A stretch of 64,000 bases of DNA from Trichuris trichiura. Taxonomy: Eukaryota; Nematoda; Enoplea; Trichinellida; Trichuridae. The position numbers were made by a program, and so were the translations under genes. The notes beneath the pieces were generated by a model that did not search any database, was not told the origin of the DNA, and saw only the letters and a list, made by a program, of their open reading frames with translations. This document shows positions 34,931 to 48,304 of the stretch, piece by piece; positions within the stretch are counted from its first letter, which is position 1; each line of letters opens with the position of its first letter. The stretch lies in contig JBAJFE010000011.1 in assembly GCA_037903355.1 (NCBI GenBank), positions 629,001 to 693,000 of the forward strand, written 5' to 3'.

Positions 34931-36039
34931 TGCCTAATCGGATTAGCGGTGCAACGATGCTGACGATTCGGTATTACTGGAAGAATGGAACACTGCCGAC
35001 GGCGACGATGTGTTTCACCATTCCTGCCGTCATCGTGCTGTAGGCCTGTCGGCCGTCCTGTCCAGCTCTATCCTAAGCCTAAGCCTTAGCATGACGCGCA
35101 TGTTTGTGCTTTCATTTGGACGCAAGGCAACTGGGGAGGTTATCATGTTCTCCAATAAAGGCACGTACAGGTTACGGGAGATCTTCCCAGAAAGGAACCA
35201 GCATTTGTGGGACGGTGGCGCAGATGACAGACAAACGTAAGGCGCGCAGAGACAGTTAACATAAACAAGCGTTCACTGTTTTCTAGGGTCAGTAGCAGCA
35301 TCCATGACACTTCCATTGGGCTCCCCGTGCCAACGCTCAGCTTGTGTTCAGTAACCCGCGCGAAAACGTCCCTCCCTTTGTTCCGCTAATCACACTTCAT
35401 TACGCAATGGAATTACGGATTATGCTTTGATATTGCCGCGTGCCGGCAGTGACGCGCCACTAATACACAAGATTCCAGGTTAGTTCTTTAGATTGTATGT
35501 ACAATGGAATAAAGATCGTTGAATCCTCAGATGTGCGAAGCGGCCGTGCCCTGTCAACATTGGTTTAACATCTTCCCTTTTAAATTAATCTATGCTCAAG
35601 TTTGTGTCAAGAAAATTGCAGCTGCTATTCCCACGAAGACGTATTGAAGGTAAGTTTACAAATGGTAACTTCGTTGCACATATCTGCAGAGCTATGAATA
35701 TGCAGACATAAGGATGGGTATGAGCTAAGTTTTTTGTTGCCAAACGGACAGTGATACATGCTTAGTCCCATCCTTTCCTTGTATGTGCACATAAGAAAAG
35801 ACTTGAGAATGTTTAAATCGTGTGCCCATTAGGCATTCATTCATGTATGATAAATAACATTGTGTCAATCTTAGTAGTAGGTAGTAATTTACTTGACCAT
35901 ACGTCAGTGGATAGCCAAATAATCGTATGCTTCGACGTGGAGAACCGTCGAAGTTTAGATGTCAACACTGTACCGACATTTGACGTTTCTCTTAATCATA
36001 GTTTGTGTCAAGAAAAAAATGAACCCTGATTAATTAGAT
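34931..36039. other. Intergenic stretch
   Basis: No supportable gene. The open frame at 35010-35240 has no recognised domain and no splice support. Confidence 0.35.
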
Positions 36040-36516
36040 CAGGGGCGGGCAACCTTTTTGCAGCCGTAGGCCGTTTAGACGTTTATAAGACGATTCGCTG
36101 GTCGTACAGAAAACTAAACCGAAAATCGTAGCCTGCTTTGTCTGCACGTATGTTCGTTTAAGTCACCCTTCGAAAAAAGCGATAAGGCGAGACAAGAATA
36201 ATACTTTGGGTCGGTAGGCGGCCAATGGTCCGCGCTACTGACGCGCACACTAGTCCTGCTTACTTTTTGCTTCCGAAAACAAACGACATCGGTTTGTCGA
36301 CAGAGGGGCGACAGCAGGGCAGTCTTCCTAGCCAGGCTGTTGCTGTCTGCTTGTTACGCAAGATTTATGTTATTACTAGGGTTCACATACAATGAGTGTA
36401 TCGCATATTCAAAAAATAATTTCCCACAGTCACATTTCACTGAATCTCGCATCCATTTGCGGTTGCCCCAGCGAGTGGGAGGGAATGCTTCGCGGGCAGG
36501 ACATTCCCCATCCCTG
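36040..36516. mobile_element. hAT-like non-autonomous element
   Basis: The left end reads CAGGGGCGGGCAACCTTTTT, a start typical of many hAT elements, and the right end, reverse-complemented, reads CAGGGATGGGGAATG. Flanking octamers are AATTAGAT on the left and ACTTAGAT on the right, an 8-bp target duplication with one mismatch. The 477-bp interior encodes no transposase. TIR similarity is limited to the outer bases, so the right boundary is less certain. Confidence 0.65.
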
Positions 36517-36821
36517 ACTTAGATTGATCACAATTTGTGCTAGTTTCAGGTAGTCGTTCTGCTTGTTAAGCCATAGTTTCTAAATCTTTTTTGCGTTAGC
36601 GCTCCGGAGACAACTGCGGTCTACAAAATCAACGTAGCACTTAACTGAAGCCGAACTTCGCTTGGTTTCACCCTTAGCAACAAAGCATTTTGCCAATAAT
36701 TGTTTGCTTATATATCTTTTGTTGGGACCGTGAATGATAACAATAGGTTTTCATAACCTTTCATTTTTCTGATACGACAAGCTTGTTCACGCTGCACTCC
36801 ATTGCGGTTATTATTAATAAG
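36517..36821. other. Intergenic stretch
   Basis: Nothing supportable between the hAT-like element and the collagen-like pseudogene. Confidence 0.35.
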
Positions 36822-37866
36822 TTAAGCAGCCGAATAGGTAAGCGGTGCGTTGAAAGAAATGCCTTCAACCAACCATGCATTTATTTGCACTGCATATATA
36901 GCATTAGAATCAGATAGGCACAGTAAATGATCCAAGGAAACTGCAGCAGGTTTACCCGTTATGGTATTCACTACCATTAATGCTGCTTTACGCTTTGTCT
37001 CTCGTGAAGAAGCTTTGAGGCAGCTGCAGCTTCGAAACCGGTTGGTGGGCTGCTGTGATGAGGATAATGCCATGACGTGTGCAGAGCTTTTAATGGCAGT
37101 TGTGGGCCGTGGTCACTGTGCGGACCAGGTACACCTTTTAGGGTGACTGATGGTTCTCCTTTATCAGGCTCGTGCCTTGGTCTCTGAGGAGTATGTAGGG
37201 GTGGTGCAGGCGCTGGAGTTTCACCAGGATGACCGTAATCGTGGCCAACCTGTGTGTCATAAGGACTTGGTAAGCCTGGTAAGCCGACTGATGAGTCGCT
37301 GTAATGGGACTGATGCCCTGGCATGTGTAAACCTGGCGGTGGCGGGGGTATTGGAGGGTGATTATGGCGACCGTGACGTACAGGGGGACCAAGTTGACTT
37401 CACCGCACAGGAGGACCACGCTGATCGGGAAAATCACGGCGGTTGGGAGGAATAAACAGACCCGGCAGACCATGGCGACTGCGATGACCAGGGGGACCGG
37501 GAAGATCAGATGGACTAGAAAAAACATGGCGATCAGGAGGACTAGGCGGATGAGGAGGACCATGGCAACCATGATGACCAGGGGACCGGGAAGGCAAGGC
37601 AGAAAGGGTGGACTTGGCAGATCAGAAAAATCGTAAAGACTAGGAGGAGTGGATGGACTGTATGGGCGAAAGCAACTGTAGTGACCAGGCAAATCAGGTG
37701 AACCAGGCTAACCGGAATGATCAGGCGGCGGTCGTGGTTCGGACCCTGCTATAGGTCGAGCCGGACGGGCAAATCCATAACTGGGTTGACGGAAATCTCC
37801 GATGCATGGGTGCAATTGAAGCGTGAATAGACTGGCAATGACTGCGAGATGAAGCAGCTTTAATAT
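36822..37866 (-). pseudogene. Collagen-like/proline-rich secreted protein, degraded
   Basis: The minus-strand frame begins with a signal-peptide-like segment (ILKLLHLAVIASLFTLQ, then LHPCIGDF) where the expected start codon reads ATA (37866-37864). Collagen-like stretches follow: PGSPDLPGHYS, LPGPPGHRSRHGLPGLF, DQRGPPVR, PPPPPGLHMPGHQ, VGLPGLPSPYD, KGVPGPHSDHGPQ. The gene is broken by TAG at 37708-37710, by loss of one base in a C-run near 37580 (CCCGGTCCCCTGG against CCCGGTCCCCCTGG further on), and by TGA at 37400-37402. The frame then ends at 36977, or continues in another frame to 36822. The protein would be extracellular or cuticle-like. It is not a canonical nematode cuticle collagen. 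Base-call errors could explain some breaks. Confidence 0.6.
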
Positions 37867-37892
37867 TTTCGGCTTTGCAGAGGGTATTAACG

Positions 37893-37904
37893 CCTTTTTT
37901 ATAG
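37893..37904 (-). promoter_or_regulatory. TATA-like box of the collagen-like pseudogene
   Basis: The minus strand reads CTATAAAAAAGG about 30 bases before the presumed start region of the collagen-like frame. It fits a core promoter position but leaves almost no 5' untranslated leader. Confidence 0.4.
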
Positions 37905-39754
37905 TGACTTTTCTTTGGTTTTTTCGTGAATGTATTTGTCCTTATTTACTTGGGTTATGTTGCCTTGTGCTGTGTTTGATTGAGCCACAAATTCTTTTCA
38001 ACGACTATCGTTCTCATGTAACTTTAAGGCTGCTTTTGTTTTGCAACTGTCATGTCAACATTGTTGCCTATACGGTTTGGCAGCTTACAAACCCTTTGCT
38101 TCAATTTCATCGTCGCAGTGTTCTATGAAAAGCTGCTGTGCGATTGTTTCACTACATGGAAGTTCAAACACCTGATCTATTTCGATGATGAGCGAGGCAT
38201 TATCAGCTTCGCCTTCCCGAATTCCTTCGCGTTTTACTGTAATATAGAGGTTAAGTTTGTGGCCCCTCAAGCAGCATATTCGACGGATCCATGAATGCTT
38301 ACTTCCATTCGCCTAAAGGTGGAATCAGTTTCTTCGATATACTCGTCGCTGTTTTATATTCTGAAGTTTATACTGAACTAGTCTGCAAAATATTCTTGCA
38401 TAGCAGTGTAAACGTACTAACAGGTTCCATAGAAAAAGATTAACGATTTTTTCAGTGCAGTAACTATTAATCCTCAAAATCTTGGGAAGTTTCGTCGGAC
38501 GCATTAAGACTGTAACTTTCTACGTCTACTTGATTGGAGGTATGAAAGGCATCGGTTCACCATCGCGTAACTCACACAGTGTACGACTTGTGTTGGAGTT
38601 TGTATGCGTACAATTTTTTCTAAGGCGCTGTGTTATGTCGGTGGGCTGTTCCAGTGAACAGCCCAGGACAGTTCTCTAAGAGCAGTAGGCCAGGCAGGGC
38701 ACGCTGGACTGCTAGGAACGTTTATTCGGACAAAGCAAGCGAGTACAAGCGAAAGGGAAGAAACAGAGAGTGACTCACCGTGTTGACAGTGAGGTGCGCA
38801 GTTGTGCCAGTCCAGACGTCGCTTTTCTCACGAGCTGTTTCACATACTGCGGGGGGCGTAGCACTCAGATTTTTGTGAAACTTTTAAACGAATAATTGTT
38901 TTTTTCACGGCGCTTTACCGTAATCTTTCTATTGTTTTTCTCTTTAACAGGTTTTTTTGTAAACCTTTGCTTGAAAAAAATCTTCTATTAAACTGCTTAA
39001 AGTTAACGTGAAGGAATCATCCTTTTCTGTTCAATCGTTATCCGTAATTAGCGTATAATGAATGGAACATCTGAAGCTTCGGTAAAGTAATATCATTTTA
39101 AAACGAGAAGTTGGCCAGTAGTTCCTTGCGAACTTTCTATGCAAGTGCAGCATCCTGTACAGGTTGAATAAGTCTTATGGTATAACTTTGCGGGATTGCC
39201 GGTATCAGTGGGTTGGTTTACAATACATAAAACTTTAAATGCAGTCTTTTCTTCCGTTTTCAGCGATTTTTAATTAATTTCACCAAAAGTCTCTGGCAGT
39301 ATAACTGCCCAGTTTCGAAAGCTAAGAATAAAATCTCTACATTCAGCGGTTTCTAATTCTCGAACGCTTTGATTACAACCCCAATAAGCTGCATCAATGT
39401 GGGTGCAGCCCTACATATTACAATAGCGCTCTATCGCACCGTTGGGAAGTGTGTAGGCTTTTTGAGTGTCAATAAAGTGTACAAGAATCGCTTGAACGAT
39501 GTTGACACAACCGCAAAAAATTCACACTTTAGTGCTACATACAAGATTGGTAGGGTGGCATCTGGTAACAGCGCGTCGTTTTTCTTCCTCTTCCTAATTT
39601 TTCCTACCACTGCTATTCTCTTGCAAGTGTATTTACGCGTTCAGTGGTGACATCCATGCAAACTGCTATCAGCTTTAGCTGCCGACCAGTTAAATGCGTA
39701 GCGGTATTAGATTTTCTCTGGAACTTATTGTTACTACTACTAGTAGGAGTACTC
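37905..39754. other. Intergenic stretch
   Basis: No supportable gene; short open frames on both strands have no recognised domains. GGGCTGTTCCAGTGAACAGCCC near 38643-38664 is a small palindrome. Confidence 0.35.
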
Positions 39755-39905
39755 CTAAAAGTTCACGGTGATTTTTGTCTTTTTTATTGACAAAAAATTT
39801 GCCTAGAGCTTTCCGTACACTGTGGGAACCATCTTAACGGAACTTTACTCCTGGGCAACTTCTTTGTCAATAAAAAACAGACAAAAAGCACCGCGAACTC
39901 TTATG
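39755..39905. mobile_element. Fold-back element, family C
   Basis: GTTCACGGTGATTTTTGTCT and TTATTGACAAAAAATTTGCC on the left are mirrored by GGGCAACTTCTTTGTCAATA and GACAAAAAGCACCGCGAAC on the right. The element is a quasi-palindrome of about 150 bp. The interior contains TAGAGCTTTCCG, a motif also found in the middle of core-family elements at 49 kb. Confidence 0.65.
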
Positions 39906-40265
39906 AACATAAAACACGTCCGTTGAAAAACGCCCTTTCTTCGCTCGTAATAGTAATACTAATACAACATACTGCTAGTACTAATGATACAGAAGCTGAA
40001 AGAGACAGCTTGCCGAAATGAAAGGAATGACATTTTGAGATCCAACTTGAAGTCCTGTCATCGCCAACGGTTTCAGTTCTCACAAATATTGACAATAGGG
40101 AAGAACAACCCAGAAACGCCTGCTGTCAATTTTTCTCTATCAATAAATAGTTTTTATCTTGTACTAATCATTTGAAGTTGTGATGCAATTAAACAAAATG
40201 TCAAATACGGTTAGCCATATCAGGCATTACATTTTTATGCAAATGAGCATCTATACTGCCGAAAC

Positions 40266-40387
<122 letters not shown>

Positions 40388-40405
40388 TGGTTATGAGGTC
40401 TTCTG

Positions 40406-40683
40406 CGGCTTTTCCCGTTTTTTTCTCGTTGTGCTGTTATCTGTAATTAAACTAAAACAACTGCTCTACCAACGGATGGATGAGCCGTTATTAAGAAAAT
40501 GTACAGATATCAACGCACTCAACTTTTTAATGTTCAGAGCGTTCTGAAAACTCTGAACATTAAAAAGTTGAGTGCGTTGATATCTGTACGTTTTCTTAAT
40601 AACGGCTCATCCCCCCGTTGGTAGAACAGTTGTTTTAGTTTAATTACAGATAACAGCACAACGAGAGAAAAACGGGAAAAGCC

Positions 40684-40684
<1 letters not shown>
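40406..40684. mobile_element. Fold-back element, core family, well-preserved copy
   Basis: A 279-bp palindrome. The left arm starts CGGCTTTTCCCG and passes through ATCTGTAATTAAACTAAAAC, the core ACCAACGGATGGATGAGC and GTTATTAAGAAAATGTACAG. The right arm is its reverse complement, ending CGGGAAAAGCCG at 40684. Arms are nearly identical. The centre is AACATTAAAAAG/CTTTTTAATGTT around GAGCGTTCTGAAAACTC. It lies between two (TTA)n tracts, abutting the right one directly. No coding capacity. Confidence 0.85.

Positions 40685-40771
<87 letters not shown>
40685..40771. repeat. (TTA)n microsatellite
   Basis: TTA run of about 87 bp directly after the fold-back element. Confidence 0.95.
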
Positions 40772-40772
<1 letters not shown>

Positions 40773-40811
40773 GCTTTGAAAACGTAATTCCTCCTAACGG
40801 GTGTGTGTAAT

Positions 40812-41110
40812 AGCATAATTTGTACGGAAACTCCCCGTTCGATAAAACGTTTAATCGCGAAGCTTTCGGGGAACGCCTGCCCCCGTCTTCAGCGCAAGTA
40901 GATGGCAGAGATTGCTGGCACGCCCTTTATGTGGGAATAGTGCTTTAAACCACGGGAACTTAGGTCGTTTTAAAGGAAATAAAGCAATATTTAAACGGGT
41001 GATCAGTTGAGGGAGCCGGGGAAGGCCGAAAGGAACGAAGGAAGAAAAGGAAAGAAAAAGAAATAAAGAAAAATAAGAAAAAATAAAAAAATAAAAAAAA
41101 TAAAAATAGA
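40812..41110. repeat. PLE inverted flank, left arm
   Basis: About 300 bp inverted relative to 42885-43182, ending inward in an A-rich tract (41040-41150). Confidence 0.88.
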
Positions 41111-41207
41111 AATAAAGGAAAGAAAAAGAATAAAAAAAAATAAAAAGGGGAAGGGGCAAGGGAATTGAATAAGGTGTGGGTGCTTCCAAGACCCGGAGGT
41201 GCACTTT

Positions 41208-42855
41208 TTATTGTCCCTGTGCAGGCGAATCTTCTATCCGGCAGCAGTTGGTGGCCCTGATGGTGTTAGTCCAGGTGTCACTGATTTCGATGCCACCATC
41301 CCTGTTGATGTTTGAATTGAACTTTATAAAAATTGCTTCTTTTATCTTCCTTATTGTAAAGTGCCTTTCTTTGCACAGCACGTTTGCACGCAGTTGACCC
41401 GTGCAGTGCGCTGCGTGTTGTGCTACCGCTGAACTCTGGCCTGCTCTCTCCATGGCAACTCGTGGATCCAGTGTGGGCGGACGTCCACGTGACGTAATCG
41501 GTGGTTCTCCGTTCAAGCGGTTGACCGCGTTCCTGTACCTGGTTAGGGACCTCATGTGTTCCTGGAACCTGTGTTCCAACGTATAACAAGTCTCCCCAAT
41601 GTACGTGGATGTACAATCACACTTGATTTTATAAACAACCCCAGGGCACTGGTCCGGAGGTACCCTTTCCTTGTCATTCCGCAATATTGAACGGAGGCTT
41701 GGGTTTCCTTTGAACCAGACTTGGAAGCCTAGTCTATTCCCAAGCCTTTTAATTTTTTCTCCTAGGCCAGCGTAATATGGGAGGATCAGGCGTGGTCCTG
41801 GTGGGGGTCTTATTGTCCTTGTCCTCCCTTCCAGTTTCCGTTGGATTGTTGAGTTAATTATGTGGGTGGGGTACCCATTTTGCTCAAAGGTTTTTCGTAG
41901 GTGGACCAGCTCTTCCAAATAATCTGGGTCGCAAATCGCCAACGCTCGGTCTACCATCCCCCCCCAATATCCCAGTCATAATGTGTCGCGGGTGGTGCGA
42001 CGTGTACTCAACATATTTGTCTGAGTGGGTCGGTTTACGGTAGACAGTGGTTTTTATACCCTCTGGTGAGCGAATGATGAGGACATCTAGGAACGGGATT
42101 TGTCCATCAACCTCTTTTTCAATTGTGAATTTTATCATGTTAGGGAATTCCTGGTTTAAAACTTCTAGGAAGATGTTTTCATTTCCTTTTTTGATAATTG
42201 CAAAGATGTCGTCCACGTATCGTTTGAAGAACGTGGGCGCAATGTCACCGTCAGTCTTGGAAAACACCTGCCGTTCCAAATATTCCATGAACACATCTGC
42301 TAGTACCGGTGATAGTGGACTGCCCATCGGTGCACCGTTCGTTTGTTTGTAAAACGAGCCTTGGAAATGGAAGGTGTTGGCCTCAAGCATGCAGAAGGAG
42401 CATAGCTTGACTATGTGGAACGGATTGAGTTTAGTGCGTCAAAGCAGAGTGTTGTCAGAATTTAGTAGGTCTAGTAAGACCTGTAAGGTTTCCGGTATCG
42501 GCAGGCTTGTGAATAAATCTTTGACATCATAGCTGACCATGATATCTGTCGGTGCCAGGTGTATGCTTTTGAGCTCCGTGCAAAAGCTCTTGCTGTTTTT
42601 AACTGAGGACCTTTGCCGTCCCACCAAAGGCTGGATTAGTTGTTTCATGTACGAGCTTAGTTCAGAGGTGATGCTGTAAATGGACGACACTACTGGTCGG
42701 AAAGGAATGTCAGGCTTGTGAATTTTGGGTAGACCATACATTTCCGGGCATTTGTAACGGGAGACGTGCCCTAGCTTCTTGCCTATTCTGGTTAACGTTT
42801 CATCTCCAGTTTCTTGTGCAAAAACCTGAATCAGGCCTTTCAAAGTCTTGTGCAA
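41208..42855 (-). pseudogene. PLE reverse transcriptase/GIY-YIG polyprotein, two disabling changes
   Basis: Read from 42855 the frame has RT fingers and palm (YGLPKIHKP, FRPVVSSIYS, DIMVSYDVKDLFTSLPI), then TGA at 42439-42441, then the same frame continues with YKQTNGAPMGSPLSPVLADV, the active site YVDDIFAI and IPFLDVLI. A frame change occurs at a run of eight C (plus strand 41958-41965). Downstream are the PLE linker (KRLGNRLGFQVWFKGNPSLR), the GIY-YIG domain and a tail (IRKIKEAIFIKFNSNINRD). The N-terminus before the RT is short or missing. One stop and one homopolymer shift suggest recent inactivation or, for the run, a sequencing error. PLEs copy by target-primed reverse transcription in the nucleus. 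Confidence 0.88.
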
Positions 42856-42884
42856 TTCCTTAGTGGGGTTACCTTGATGATGCT

Positions 42885-43302
<418 letters not shown>

Positions 43303-43659
43303 CCAATTGTATAGAATTATAGTGATTGAAGATTGGTTTAATTAACAAGACCGCTCGCTGTTCATGACTACTGTTGTATAGCTTTATCCCTGGGCCAAAA
43401 AAATGCATTCAAAAAATGTTTTATTGGCAATAATAAAAGGCAAAACACTAATGGAACTTTCCGAATTGTCTTACTCATTCGTTAGCTTGTACTGCATAAA
43501 ACTGCCAATTTAAAATCCTTTTATTAGCATCGACAACCAGAACACGGATAACTCTGACCAAGAATAGTCATAAATTATTATGAACTTGAAAACGGGGTGC
43601 TTCTTAACGAGGCGATGGATTTTCATAACTTCTTTATACGGTATGTTTTCTTGCCCGTT

Positions 43660-43750
43660 GATGGATTCTGGAATTAAACCGAAGCAAGTGACCTACCAAC
43701 GGATGGATGAGCAATTGTTAAGGAAAAGTACAGAACAAACACTTAACAGT
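43660..43750 (+). repeat. Single-arm copy of fold-back core
   Basis: CTGGAATTAAACCGAAGC precedes ACCAACGGATGGATGAGC, then a GTTAAGGAAAAGTACAGAAC segment, matching the left arm of the element at 40406. The mirrored arm was not found, so this is a half element. Confidence 0.6.
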
Positions 43751-44312
43751 TTCGTAGCTTTCGTCAGCGATGGTGGTAATGTAACTCAAAATACCGTCAA
43801 AATCTCCATCTCCATGTAACTCAAAGTCAAAATGTTATATGAAACAGTTTTGCGCTGAAGGCGCAAAGAACAGTTTTCCGAAGGTTGCGCTAATTTAAAT
43901 AAGCTTTGACGGCTCGCACTTTCATAAACCACTATGAAATCATATGCAACAAGTTATAATTCAATATAGTCATATGAGGTAGATGAGTACTTTCTTGCAT
44001 GTGATACGAATTTGCAATAATTTGTGATAGAAAACGGTTAGTAGCGGAATAGATAAGCTGAGACATGCGATAAATGCGATATCATGGTCATATCGACTTG
44101 CATAAGATAAGAGAGAGATAAAATTTGTGTCTAACAGCCTCAGGCAAATCACTTTAAGCATAACGTTCAGTACTGCGCAACATCATCGCTTATTGCAATT
44201 TTGGTCGATAGATAATTGGGTCGTGTGCACTGTTTGCTTAAGGCAACCAATCGTTGGATAAGATAACAGGAGCAAAGTGAGGTCACGTTGAGCGTTTGCC
44301 TTTTATTGATAA
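43751..44312. other. Intergenic stretch
   Basis: No supportable gene or repeat. Confidence 0.35.
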
Positions 44313-44369
44313 AAACGGCTGGTTCGTGTGACTGCATTTCTTTCATTCTAGCCACACGAACTAGCCGTT
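44313..44369. repeat. Hairpin with 17-bp arms
   Basis: AACGGCTGGTTCGTGTG and CACACGAACTAGCCGTT pair with one G:T-type mismatch around a 22-base loop. The following TATTTCTTTCATCC repeats loop sequence (CATTTCTTTCATTC). Function unknown. Confidence 0.6.
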
Positions 44370-44620
44370 ATTTCTTTCATCCCTTTCCTGTTGGAAAGGA
44401 AATTTCAGGTAATTACGTTTTTCAAGTGATACATTTTTGACATGTTTGGTGTTTACTCGCAGATATCAAATCATCCTGGCCAACAGGAATGGCACCAGCG
44501 CAACAAAGTATAACGTTCGTTCCTTAAATGTTCAAATGTTCGGTGGTCTATTGCTACGCAACTTTTCAAACGTTCGATGAGTGCTAGAAAAAAATAGTTA
44601 TTTAGATGCACTCTGTTTCA

Positions 44621-45297
44621 GGTGACATTAATACGTTGGTAGATCAGCGAACGCAGCAGGACGCCGTAATGTTGTTACGCTCAAATGGTCTTATGTTTCT
44701 TTCAAACAATTTCACAACTTCAGATTGCAAGCTAAGCCTGCACAGTGTATTCGAAAACTGGTATGCGTTAATGCTCAAATCCTGGGCACGTTCAGCGCAG
44801 CGTATGACAGCTCTTTGTAGAGAAGTGGACGCCAACGACTACTGGCCATTACCAAGATAGTCATCAGTAACCGCGTAACCAGTATTTGGTACGAAAGCGC
44901 ACAGAAGAGCAACAAGCTACCTGCAATGCAACGCCAGCAGTACCGACGAACCACTGAAAGCCGCAACTACAATTTATTTCTGCCCATTACCATTTGTTTT
45001 ATGCACACATGTGATTATTGCGTTACCTTCGCTATCCGCGAAATGTTTGTTGGTTTTTTGTTTAATTCTTCTGCTTATATGGCCACAGTCAGTCGCCTAC
45101 GCCATGACATTCCAGCGGACGATGAGAAGAATTTGGTAAGTTTGCATTTTATGCTTTTAATGAGAATAGAAAGGAAGCTTAAACCGTTCAACGGTGCCAG
45201 AAAAAAAGAAAGAATGGACGAACAGGAAATGCCACTTATCAGTATTAGTAAGAGCACCATTCTGCAATATGTGGCTAAAATAGCAGTGCAGAATTAG
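44621..45297 (+). CDS. Unidentified coding-like region with a frame break
   Basis: After a TTTCAG acceptor at about 44620 an 80-codon frame reads ... LSLHSVFENWYALMLKSWAR, CREVDANDYWPLPR and stops at 44858-44860. An overlapping frame, shifted by one, is open from 44821 to the TAG at 45295-45297 (TKIVISNRVTSIWYESAQKS, then RLRHDIPADDEKNLV...). Joining PLP to TKIVISN across a one-base change gives a continuous protein-like reading of over 200 residues. A GTAAGT donor at 45136 could instead end an exon at DDEKNL. No domain was recognised. It may be a decayed gene, a gene with an unseen small intron, or a sequencing error. Confidence 0.33.
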
Positions 45298-46690
<1,393 letters not shown>

Positions 46691-48304
46691 CGAAACATGG
46701 TTAGATATGTGAAATAATGAAAAAAACAATATTTGTATCCTTTATCCGTTGAACATAGTAGAAAAAATATAAGTTTCTTCATTGCCTAAAGTTCTATTGT
46801 TTATAATTTAAACAAAAAACTTCTCATCATTGTCAACATCATCTGATAAAAATTTATAATTAATTAATTAATGTATTTGTCATATACATATGTACTGTTA
46901 AATTTTTCTTAAGCAAGCAATTTAGACTATTTGAAATGACATTGAAGTGATCAAGTTTGCGTACCTCTTTCATATAAACATTAATGGATTATTCATTTTG
47001 GTGATTATTCTTATGATCTCTTTGCTGTATCGTCTGTAACGCGATTTTCCGCTTCTTTACAAGAAGAAATTGTAATGGAATCAGTACTGACCAGCTAGTG
47101 CATTATTTTCAGCTGTTGTCCCGTTTCCGACCTTTTTCATCGATTGCTTTTTTCACTCTGAAACATTTGAGCGTCCATTTTAAGAGCACTTTGAAAGATT
47201 TAAAACAATATCCGCTCAGCATATATTTCAGTAAATTTGATAGATGAAAAAATATTTCCCTTTACTGTAACGTTTCAATCTCATAGGAGGAATTATGATT
47301 GTAGAAATTGAAAAGGTAAACGGACGCCAATTCCATTGATACTTATTGAAATGTTGGAAAAATAATTTGTTTGTACTTTTTGTAAATGTTTTCAAAATAG
47401 CATTAACGGGTGTTCGGTTCGTACGACGTTTTCAATTTCATTACGAATGCACAAATATGAAACCAGGAATGGCGGTAGAAATTGAGGAAGGACGCAGCAA
47501 ATTTATACGTACCTGTTTTGAATAGTTTTGTGGGTTTTAGATATGCACTGTTAAATAATTTACTTTGACAAAACTTTGCAGTAATTTCTGATCATTTAGA
47601 TTGTATTGGCATCAAATTAATAAATAGTTGTCTAGGCTGAGCAATTTCAACTCGTAACAATAATTTATTCTCTTCGCTTTTGTAATATGCAGAGATTAGA
47701 ATTTTTGTACAATAGTTGTTTACAGCGAAGAAAACTGTTATATCAGCGACAGTTATCCCAAAGTTGTTTTATTCTATTGAAACATTTAAGCTACTTTTTA
47801 AAGTTGTTACTTGTAATTCACCAATGTTTATTTCCCGGTTAAATTATGATTGACAAAGTTGAAGTCCATTCTGACAAAAAGCACAAAATGTTTTGATTAA
47901 ATTAAATGTAACACTCACTTATTGTCCATTGAGGAAACAAGAAAAACTTTTCTGTTTCATTTTTTCAGACAGCGTTAACATAATATTAACTCCATTTTCG
48001 ATGCAATATTCAGGAGTACAAAGCAGCAAAATGAGACGTGTTACAATTTTTTAAAAGTATGTCCACTATTCAGCCATAATAATGGAACGGTCTTGAAGTA
48101 GTTCCATTGTTGCGACGCTGTCGTTTAATGTCAAAGAAGACACTTCTAATATCAGAAAAGTATACATAATTTCTCTATTTAATGAAGGTATATGATCCGG
48201 TTGATCCCAACGTGACGTGATGAAATCCATAAAATGTATTTCAGTATGGTGCCATAATTTCGCCAAAACTTTTGGCTCTTTTTCTTTTTTCTCTTCGTAA
48301 AGGG
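46691..48304. other. AT-rich intergenic stretch
   Basis: Strongly AT-rich and nearly free of open frames. A minus-strand frame at 48066-48266 (WHHTEIHFMDFITSRWDQPD) reads like protein but has no recognised domain or splice support. Confidence 0.35.

Noticed and set aside
37138..37692. 184-codon minus-strand frame with membrane-like segments
   Set aside because: The hydrophobic reading comes from the shifted frame of the collagen-like pseudogene after the C-run deletion; the PG-rich frame explains the sequence better.
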